Assembly (NCBI GenBank): GCA_934121905.1
Contig: CAKOVI010000011.1
Coordinates: forward strand, 1 to 51,087
Origin: an uncultured Clostridia bacterium
GTDB lineage: Bacteria; Bacillota; Clostridia; TANB77; CAG-508
Direction of reading: 5' to 3'
DNA: 51,087 nucleotides
Part shown: positions 44,371 to 51,087 of the stretch, one piece after another
Position numbering within the stretch: the first letter of the stretch is position 1
Layout of the letters: every line of letters starts with the position of its first letter
Made by a program: the position numbers and the translations under genes
Notes under the pieces: generated by a model
The model's input: the letters and a program-made list of their open reading frames with translations, nothing else
Database searches by the model: none
What the model was told of the DNA's origin: nothing

Positions 44371-45180
44371 TTACATTCTTGTAAAGAACAACCCAATAAC
44401 TATTATTCCAATAATTACTCTATAAATAGCAAACACCTTAAAGCTACCTTTTTTCAAATAATCAAGCAAGAATTTTATAATTAAAACACCAACAATAAAA
44501 CTTGCAATTACACCAACTAAGAAAGGTAATCCAAAAGTAAAGTTTGCCAAATCAAACACAACTGCTGCAAATGTAATTGGTGCAGCTAACATAAATGAAT
44601 ATTTAGCAGCTGATTCTCTATCTATATTTAAACCTCTTGCAACTGTCATTGTAATACCAGAACGTGAAACTCCTGGAAATGCTGCTGCAAAAGCTTGTGA
44701 TAGACCTATTAGCATAGATTGTTTAAATGTAATCTTTTCATATTTTACATTTGATTTTGCTTTTTTATCTACAACATATAAAATTATACCCATTACAATT
44801 AATGTTATAGCAATTATAAGCATTTCTACATTTAAGTTATCACCTATAAGTTTTCCCGATATTTTATCTAATATTAAACTTAATATTCCTGCTGGAATTG
44901 TTGCAAAAACTATGTACCAAAACATTCTTCCTTCTGTTGTTCTTTTCTTATGAACTACTTGATTATATCCACCTTTTATTAATTTTATCCAATCTTTATA
45001 AAAGAATAATACTATTGCCAAAAGTGTTCCTAAATGAAGAGCAACATCAAATGAATCTGATATTTTATCCCACCCAAACACCCATGGAAATAAGTTTAAA
45101 TGTGCCGAACTTGACACTGGTAAAAATTCTGTTAATCCTTGAACTATACCTAAAATTAATGCATGTATTATATCTGTCAT
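44371..45180 (-). CDS. uppP: Undecaprenyl-diphosphatase
   Basis: A 269-residue multi-pass protein that recycles undecaprenyl diphosphate to the monophosphate carrier; extra copies give bacitracin resistance. Motifs: GLTEFLPVSSSAHL near residue 15-28 and FPGVSRSG. Ribosome site AAGGAG precedes the ATG. Confidence 0.95.
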   Translation of the reverse strand: MTDIIHALILGIVQGLTEFLPVSSSAHLNLFPWVFGWDKISDSFDVALHLGTLLAIVLFFYKDWIKLIKGGYNQVVHKKRTTEGRMFWYIVFATIPAGILSLILDKISGKLIGDNLNVEMLIIAITLIVMGIILYVVDKKAKSNVKYEKITFKQSMLIGLSQAFAAAFPGVSRSGITMTVARGLNIDRESAAKYSFMLAAPITFAAVVFDLANFTFGLPFLVGVIASFIVGVLIIKFLLDYLKKGSFKVFAIYRVIIGIIVIGLFFTRM

Positions 45181-45215
45181 TTTATTTTTCTCCTTTTTTA
45201 TTAATTTATTTCATT

Positions 45216-45719
45216 TTATTCATTATATTTTACATTATACTGTTCACCATCAATTTCACCTAAAGAATAATATGTGACACCATCTCTTTCTATTCCATCA
45301 ACTAATATTACATACCTAGTATTTAGATTTATTAAAAAATCATAATCGATTCCTTCTATGTCTAATTCATCACTTATACATTCTTTGCTAAAATATTTAT
45401 AGTCTGTTATTTCACCAATGTTTGATTCACTTATATTGTTTCTATTTGCGATGGTATAAGCATTTATACAAGCTTCTGTTTTCCCACTATTAGCTATTAA
45501 AACACCTTTGTCCCAGTCTGTGCTTTCAGCATTTTTATTTTCTTCATACAATTCATTAACTTTCGTCTGCATTACTTTCATTTCATGAATAGCATTGTAA
45601 TACCTAGCATCTCTTGTAGTAGAAATTCCACTGTACGTGGTGATTGAAGCTAAAATTATTAAAACAATTATAGTAATTACTAAAGAAATCATTGTTATTC
45701 CTTTGTTTCTTCTTATCAT
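45216..45719 (-). CDS. Prepilin-like protein (minor pilin type)
   Basis: A 167-residue protein: RRNKG|ITMISLVITIIVLIILASIT is a prepilin signal with Ser/Leu near +5 instead of Glu, followed by a long helix and a small C-terminal domain (YVILVDGIERDGVTYYSLGEIDGEQYNV). No variable region. The ribosome site AGGAGG overlaps the gap to the GH15 gene, 9 bp away. Confidence 0.8.
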   Translation of the reverse strand: MIRRNKGITMISLVITIIVLIILASITTYSGISTTRDARYYNAIHEMKVMQTKVNELYEENKNAESTDWDKGVLIANSGKTEACINAYTIANRNNISESNIGEITDYKYFSKECISDELDIEGIDYDFLINLNTRYVILVDGIERDGVTYYSLGEIDGEQYNVKYNE

Positions 45720-45728
45720 AATTACCTC

Positions 45729-47627
45729 CTATCCATTTAGCATTTTTTCCAATACCAAAATAAACATAGAATGACTCCAGCCAAGTCCAATTACCCAATT
45801 GGCTGATAAAGTATTATTGTCTACTTGCTCACCTATAAAATTTAACTTGCTTACTGTTTTTACTACAAAATCAAATGTTTCTTTTGCTTTAATTTTTTCG
45901 CCTTTTTCTAAATAATATAGTGTCATCCACATATTTGCAATTGGCCAAGGATTTGCATTCATATAATGGTCTCCTTCAAATCTTTGAAAACCTCCTGTAT
46001 ATGTACGTAAACTCAAATTTATTCTTTCTATTGTGTTTAATACATTTTTCTCTTTTGGCGTAAATACATTAAATGGTGTAATTGCTCCTATAATACTTAT
46101 ATCAATTTTTTTGTCATCTGCATTTCTTACATAAGATTTCTTTTCCTCATCATACATATTTTCATTTATATATTTTTTAATTTCTACTAAAAGTCTTTCT
46201 ATTTCTAATTTCGATTTCTGAATTTTCTCATCTTTTAGTCTGTTATTTTCAAAATCAGATACATTTTTTCCAAGAACTCTGTATATTCTTAAAATTGCTT
46301 CAAATGATGCATATATACAAGCAAGAGAATACAAATGTATGCTTTCACACATTTCCCATAAATCATAGCTTACATGATATTTATTTGTTTTTTCTAATAT
46401 GTCTTTAACATATCTTTTCAAAAAATCTATTGCTTTTTCACACATTGGCAAAGTTTCTTTTAAAAATTTTTCGTCTTTTGTGTATTGATAATGTGAATAT
46501 ACTCCATATACTACACTAGCTGTTTCATCTACCTGATATCCCCAACATGGTGCAAGTTTTCCATCAGAGAAAAATCTTTGTTCCCACATTCCATTTTTAC
46601 TTTGAGTTTTCTTGCAAAATATTTTATAAAATTTATCAACTTCTTCTGTCATTCCTAACACATCCATTGCTCTAGTTATAAATACTGCATCTCTTGGCCA
46701 AGTATATGCATATCTTCCACATTTTGTAAAGTTTTCATCAATTTCTGCCGAGGCAATTATTCCACCAGTTTCGGAATTTGTTAATAATGGAAATAACAAT
46801 ATTGTTCTATAATAGATATCTGCTAACTTTTCTTCATAGCTATTTTGGGGCTCTTTCATATCTAATTTATCATGTGTTTTTACATATTTTCTCCAATAAG
46901 CTTTTGTTTTTGCATATTCCGCCCCAAAGTCTATCCTTTTTATTCTCTCTATTTCTGTCTCAAAATCTACCATTGCTTTGGGCTGTGGCTCTAATAAAAT
47001 ACATATATCAAATTGTTTTTTCTCACCAGGCTTTATTGTTTCAATATCATATGAAATCGAAGATTCATTTGACATTCCTATATAGTCTTTGTCCCAAATT
47101 TCACCAGATTTTATATTATTCCAACTTCCATGAATTTGGTGTGATAAGGTTTTCATTTCTTTACAAAATGTTGATATCATAAAATCATGTGCATATTGTA
47201 CCATTCCACTGTCAATTTCTGTGCAACTTACAAAGTTGTTTGTGTCTGATAATATCCCTTGATGTATTAAAAACTTTATGTTTAAGTCTATAGTATTTTC
47301 ATTTATTAATGTATATCTTCTTACTAATACATTTTCTTTTATTGGTATGAAGTCTGTTTGTAAAATTTTTAATTCAAAATAAGTATTGGTTATTTCTGTA
47401 TTTAGTATGTTTGTGTCTACATCATAGTATTGTTTATATACATTATTTATATCTTCATGTAAGTATATCAAAGCTGAATCATTTATCTTTACTCCAACAT
47501 GATTAAAGTCTATATACTGTCTTATGCTTCTTCCAGGGAAATACAATCTTTGTAACTCCCCTTTTCCTGTGAATGTTGCAAGTACATTTTTGTTTCCTAT
47601 TATTGCTTCATTTAAGTATTTTTCCAT
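45729..47627 (-). CDS. GH15 glucoamylase-like glycoside hydrolase
   Basis: A 632-residue enzyme. The first 250 residues form the N-terminal beta-sandwich; the (alpha/alpha)6 barrel follows. Family marks: GRYAYTWPRDA (305-314), CWGYQVDETASVVYG (361-375), YDLWEMCE (421-428, with catalytic acid E425), GFQRFEGDHY, and NPWPIANMWMTLYYLEKG. It lacks a signal peptide, so it acts in the cytoplasm, probably on alpha-1,4 or alpha-1,6 glucans. Confidence 0.88.
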   Translation of the reverse strand: MEKYLNEAIIGNKNVLATFTGKGELQRLYFPGRSIRQYIDFNHVGVKINDSALIYLHEDINNVYKQYYDVDTNILNTEITNTYFELKILQTDFIPIKENVLVRRYTLINENTIDLNIKFLIHQGILSDTNNFVSCTEIDSGMVQYAHDFMISTFCKEMKTLSHQIHGSWNNIKSGEIWDKDYIGMSNESSISYDIETIKPGEKKQFDICILLEPQPKAMVDFETEIERIKRIDFGAEYAKTKAYWRKYVKTHDKLDMKEPQNSYEEKLADIYYRTILLFPLLTNSETGGIIASAEIDENFTKCGRYAYTWPRDAVFITRAMDVLGMTEEVDKFYKIFCKKTQSKNGMWEQRFFSDGKLAPCWGYQVDETASVVYGVYSHYQYTKDEKFLKETLPMCEKAIDFLKRYVKDILEKTNKYHVSYDLWEMCESIHLYSLACIYASFEAILRIYRVLGKNVSDFENNRLKDEKIQKSKLEIERLLVEIKKYINENMYDEEKKSYVRNADDKKIDISIIGAITPFNVFTPKEKNVLNTIERINLSLRTYTGGFQRFEGDHYMNANPWPIANMWMTLYYLEKGEKIKAKETFDFVVKTVSKLNFIGEQVDNNTLSANWVIGLGWSHSMFILVLEKMLNG

Positions 47628-47664
47628 TTTATTTTATCCTTTCGTTTTTGGTTTATTGCCGCTA

Positions 47665-47763
47665 GTTGTTCTTTTGGGATCGGGTCTTTTTGGTACAATG
47701 TTCTTTTGGAACCGGTTCTTAAAAGAACATTGTACCAAAAAGACCCGGTCCCAAAAGAACAAC
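47665..47763. repeat. GGGACCGG-type inverted repeat upstream of the GH15 gene
   Basis: Two 43-bp arms with one mismatch (left GGGATCGGG, right GGGACCGGG) and a 13-bp centre holding the palindrome GAACCGGTTC. It fills the space between the GH15 start and the MBL stop. Confidence 0.85.
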
Positions 47764-47773
47764 AAACGAATAA

Positions 47774-49420
47774 CTACCCCTCTATAATTTTCAATATACT
47801 CTGCTCTAAATCTTTCATTTTCTCTTTAATTCTAAACATATCTTCATCCTTCAAATCCTTATTATCCAAATCTTCTTGAACTGAAGCTTTCATATCATCA
47901 ATTTGAGATTGCAATCTAGAAAGTCTTTGAACAATTTCAGCCTTAATAGTCTTAGGTTTATGAGTTTTAATCGTTGATAACAACTCTGGCATTTCCTTAA
48001 CATCATATTTTTCACCATAACTTGGTATAGTAACAGGAATTTTAGCTTCATTTTCTATCTTTTCTTTTAAAGCTTCTTCCGATTGCTCCTCACCATGAAT
48101 TAAAAATATGTGTTTAGGTTTTTGACCATTAAATGAATATACAAAATTCATAAGACCTTCTTGGTCTGCATGACCTGAATATCCTTCTATATATTCAATT
48201 CTAGCATTTACTGCAATTTCTTCTCCAAATATTTTTACTTTTTTAGCGCCATTTACAATACTATATCCAAGTGTACCTGGTGCTTGATATCCAACAAATA
48301 AAATTGTATTTTTAGGATTCCATAAATTATGTTTTAAATGGTGTTTTATTCTTCCAACATCACACATTCCACTTGCTGATATTATAATTGATGGAATAAT
48401 ATTGTCATTTAATGCTCTTGATTCATCCGCTGTTGTTGTAAAATGTAGTCCTGGAAATTCTAGTGGATTATCTCCTTTTTCAATTTCCGCTTTTGTTTCG
48501 TCATCAAATAAATCCATATTTTCTCTAAATACCTCTGTTGCTGATATAGCTAGTGGGCTATCTACATAAACAGGTGCTTTCATAAGTGTTTTATATTCTC
48601 TTATAAATTCTTCATCTTTAGTATTTTCTTTTATTTTATTTAATTCATATAAAATTTCTTGTGTTCTTCCAACTGCAAATGAAGGTATTACTACATTTCC
48701 TCCTTTATCTAGTGTTTCAGAAACTATTTTTAAAAATAATTCTGCTTTTTCATCATTTCTTATGTGTAGTCGATTACCATAAGTTGATTCCATTACCAAA
48801 TAATCAGCTTCACTTATCATTGTTGGTTCACTAAGTAATGGAATATCATTATTTCCTAAATCTCCTGAAAATACTATTTTTGTATTTTTTCCATCTTCTT
48901 CAACCCATATTTCTATACTACTTGACCCAAGCATATGTCCCGCATCATTAAATCTTACTTTTATTTCAGGAGTTATTTCTAAAATTTGTCCATAACTAAC
49001 ATCCTTAAAAATTTCCAAACATCTTGCTGCATCCTCTGCTGTATACATGGGAGGAAGAGCTTTTTCTCCTCTTCTTTCCCTTTTTCTATTTTTCCATTCT
49101 ATTTCCATTTCTTGAATATGTCCACTATCAGGTAACATTAAACTACATAGGTCACATGTTGCTTTATGGGCATATACCGGTTTTCTAAATCCCTCATTAT
49201 ATAGTTTCGGTATTCTTCCAGAATGGTCAATATGTGCATGTGTTAATAACATAAAATCAATTTCATTTACATCAAAATCAAATGGTGCTTGGTTATCGAA
49301 TTCATCTTCTGCTGCTCCTTGGTACATTCCACAATCTACTAAAAATTTTTTTCCTGCTGCTTCAACTAAATAATTTGATCCTGTAACAGTTCTTGCAGCT
49401 CCTAAAAATGTGATTTTCAT
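47774..49420 (-). CDS. MBL-fold / beta-CASP ribonuclease (CPSF-like)
   Basis: A 548-residue RNA metallo-hydrolase. Zinc motif H61-A-H63-I-D65-H66; VFSGDLGNND; a beta-CASP domain (PSFAVGRTQEILYEL, VYVDSPLAI); and the C-terminal RMMBL part with SASGMCDVGRI and GYSGHADQEGL. A coiled-coil tail from residue 510 on is extra. It is of the YSH1/CPSF-like class, distinct from RNase J; substrate unknown. Confidence 0.9.
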   Translation of the reverse strand: MKITFLGAARTVTGSNYLVEAAGKKFLVDCGMYQGAAEDEFDNQAPFDFDVNEIDFMLLTHAHIDHSGRIPKLYNEGFRKPVYAHKATCDLCSLMLPDSGHIQEMEIEWKNRKRERRGEKALPPMYTAEDAARCLEIFKDVSYGQILEITPEIKVRFNDAGHMLGSSSIEIWVEEDGKNTKIVFSGDLGNNDIPLLSEPTMISEADYLVMESTYGNRLHIRNDEKAELFLKIVSETLDKGGNVVIPSFAVGRTQEILYELNKIKENTKDEEFIREYKTLMKAPVYVDSPLAISATEVFRENMDLFDDETKAEIEKGDNPLEFPGLHFTTTADESRALNDNIIPSIIISASGMCDVGRIKHHLKHNLWNPKNTILFVGYQAPGTLGYSIVNGAKKVKIFGEEIAVNARIEYIEGYSGHADQEGLMNFVYSFNGQKPKHIFLIHGEEQSEEALKEKIENEAKIPVTIPSYGEKYDVKEMPELLSTIKTHKPKTIKAEIVQRLSRLQSQIDDMKASVQEDLDNKDLKDEDMFRIKEKMKDLEQSILKIIEG

Positions 49421-49434
49421 AAATTTCTTCTCCC

Positions 49435-50970
49435 TTATATAAATAATTTCGTTTTTTTACCTAATTTTATCTTTAGGTCTTTTTGATTTAATTTTTCTAA
49501 TTCTATTTGATTTTCTTCTATTTCTTCATCATATATTGTTATAACAACTTTTTCATTCTCTAAAAATGCTTTTAATCCTATATCTTCTAAGGATATTATT
49601 TTTGATAACAATAAATCTTTTGTTATATTATAATTTGTCTCCTCATCTTTTACTATTTTGTTTATTACTTTTAATTCAATTCCTTTATTTATTATAGCTT
49701 CTGTAAGTTTTTTCATAAGAATTTTTAATTCCTTTTTTTGATAAATACTTGTTTTATTACTCATTGGTAATAAATTATAATATCTATATTTATAAATAAA
49801 GTTAATTAATTCATTTCTATCTTCTATATTTTGAATTTCTATATACATACATCTTATAATATCTTTTTGCAATTTAATTATTTCTGATTGTACATCTATT
49901 TCTCCAATTTTCCCGAAATATTTATACATTTTCTCGATTTTTCTTTTATTTTCAAGAAAATACTTTGGATTCATTAAATTATTGTAATTTTCAATTTCTT
50001 TTATTGAATCTTCTCTTTCTTTTTTTAATTGATTTTTCAAAACTCTTATGCTAAAAATTTTCTTTTCTAAAGGTAATCTTTTATTTCTTTTTTCGTATTC
50101 TTCTACCAATAAATTTTTATCATTTACAATTTTATCTAATTTTCTTATTTCTTTTTCCTTTTTTTTCTTATTTTTTGATATTTTTATTAAATATTTCTCT
50201 TTATCTTCTATTTCCAAATATTTTTGTTCTAATTCATTAGATTTTTCTATAATTTTATTTCTAAAATCCACATTATAATTAGCCATCAAACCCAATGAAA
50301 TTCTTATTATACTTTTTACAATATTTTCCTTTAGCTTTTTTCCATATTTCCTTTCAATCTCACTTTGAAATAAATCAAAGTAATCTACTAAAGGTTCATA
50401 ATTATTTACCCATTTATCGGCAAATTTAATTCCCATTAAAAATATTATATTTTGATAAAGCAAATTATAATCTAAATCTTCTATATCTTTTTCTATAATA
50501 TTCCATGAAAATCCGTTAAAGTCTCTCAAAGGCTCAACTATACTTATATTGTTTCCAGTATTTAGCATAAATGATAAAGCTTTTTCTATACTGTCATCAT
50601 CATATTTTACAACAATATTTCTTTTTTGTATTTTAGCAAGACAATATAAAATCTTATTTTCAATTGGTGCACAAATTATTTCTTTTTTGTTATTGTCTAC
50701 TACTTCTTCTGCATTTTCGTCTTTTACCAATTCTATTTTTTTGCAGTCTTTATCTATAATGTTTATTAGTTTTTCTATAAATTCTTTTTTTTCAAATGTT
50801 TCTTTTTTTACAGTATTGTAATCTTTGTATCCATTTTCTATTTTATAAAATATACTAAGTAGCATATTTTTTACTTCTTCTGAAAAATTTTTTTGACTTA
50901 ATATTTCTTCTAGTCTATTGTTGTAGTCTTTTTTCACAAACTTTGTTAAAAAATTATTTTTCTTTTGCAA
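49435..50970 (-). CDS. Unknown 511-residue coiled-coil protein
   Basis: It has a strongly charged Lys/Glu composition. The middle (about residues 245-360) is a coiled coil with many KEKYLIKISKNKKKKEKEIRK-like runs. The flanking parts are helical (DYNLLYQNIIFLMGIKFADKWVNNYEPLVDYFDLF). No signal peptide or membrane helix, no catalytic motif I recognise. It is 14 bp upstream of the MBL ribonuclease, so the two may be co-transcribed. Confidence 0.7.
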   Translation of the reverse strand: MQKKNNFLTKFVKKDYNNRLEEILSQKNFSEEVKNMLLSIFYKIENGYKDYNTVKKETFEKKEFIEKLINIIDKDCKKIELVKDENAEEVVDNNKKEIICAPIENKILYCLAKIQKRNIVVKYDDDSIEKALSFMLNTGNNISIVEPLRDFNGFSWNIIEKDIEDLDYNLLYQNIIFLMGIKFADKWVNNYEPLVDYFDLFQSEIERKYGKKLKENIVKSIIRISLGLMANYNVDFRNKIIEKSNELEQKYLEIEDKEKYLIKISKNKKKKEKEIRKLDKIVNDKNLLVEEYEKRNKRLPLEKKIFSIRVLKNQLKKEREDSIKEIENYNNLMNPKYFLENKRKIEKMYKYFGKIGEIDVQSEIIKLQKDIIRCMYIEIQNIEDRNELINFIYKYRYYNLLPMSNKTSIYQKKELKILMKKLTEAIINKGIELKVINKIVKDEETNYNITKDLLLSKIISLEDIGLKAFLENEKVVITIYDEEIEENQIELEKLNQKDLKIKLGKKTKLFI

Positions 50971-50992
50971 AGTTCTCTACCTCTTTTCTTTT

Positions 50993-51087
50993 GCCCAAAT
51001 GGGGTCGTGGCTGTTGCCCAAATGGGACCGGGTCTTTTTTGTCCCATTTTTTAATATTAAAATAATTTTATTTCAATGGGACAAAAA
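50993..51087. repeat. GGGACCGG-type inverted repeat cut by the window end
   Basis: Two direct GCCCAAATGGG starts, then GGGACCGGGTC...TTTTTTGTCCC and, after an AT-rich middle, AATGGGACAAAAA, the beginning of a matching right arm. The rest lies beyond the window. Confidence 0.75.

Overview
The window is very AT-rich, nearly all its genes lie on the minus strand, and the proteins are low-GC Firmicutes in type: DivIVA/SepF, a CIRCE operator before groES, class D-like sortases with LPxTG substrates, prepilin-like proteins starting GITLIALVV, YqzL beside RecO, and rpsD inside the alpha operon as in Clostridia. My inference is an uncultured, probably gut-type, member of class Clostridia. Species cannot be named from this sequence. 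Unless stated otherwise, 'upstream' and 'downstream' below refer to the minus strand.

Layout from left to right. 1-7.2 kb: two paralogous surface operons, each encoding an LPITG-anchored protein, a sortase and a long secreted adhesin-like protein (DUF11-repeat or von Willebrand A type). 7.4-12.8 kb: ribosomal alpha operon adk-map-infA-rpmJ-rpsM-rpsK-(46-aa membrane protein)-rpsD-rpoA-rplQ. secY is not upstream of adk; a two-gene toxin-antitoxin-like module (DUF3990-type ART plus partner) sits there. 13.9-20.2 kb: the most unusual region. An Avd-like gene of the diversity-generating retroelement (DGR) type lies next to three prepilin-like genes. Two of these end in lectin-like domains with hypervariable-looking 3' segments, and one carries RCC1 repeats. 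Two of the three share an apparently identical 376-bp 5' module holding a promoter, a leader peptide built on an (AC)11 tract, a terminator-like hairpin and the pilin N-terminus. 20.3-24.8 kb: divIVA, sepF, a frameshifted HlyD-like gene, miaA, a HepT/MntA toxin-antitoxin pair and a membrane protein. 25.0-31.9 kb: an orphan membrane protein of foreign composition, ftsH, a DUF1189 protein, alr, a FemAB transferase and an ORF6N/PLD-like protein. 32.0-39.1 kb: tmRNA, recO-yqzL-era, rseP-cdsA-uppS-ispA-frr-pyrH. 39.3-41.3 kb: another prepilin-like variable protein, with two frameshifts near its start and a DGR-type 3' end. 41.5-51 kb: an XRE regulator, groEL-groES with CIRCE, a stand-alone 43-aa basic peptide gene, uppP, a minor prepilin, a GH15 glucoamylase-like enzyme, an MBL/beta-CASP ribonuclease and an unknown coiled-coil protein.

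How it fits together: the core genes (translation, chaperonin, envelope lipid synthesis, division) are ordinary. The accessory layer concerns the cell surface. Sortase operons, prepilin-like proteins with swappable C-terminal domains and possible DGR-type diversification together suggest a surface-display system that can vary both its expression (repeat tract and hairpin in the leader) and its binding face (3' variable region). No reverse transcriptase or template repeat is visible in the window, so the DGR reading depends on components elsewhere or now lost. A family of GGGACCGGGTC inverted repeats is scattered through the intergenic gaps from 34 kb to the right edge.
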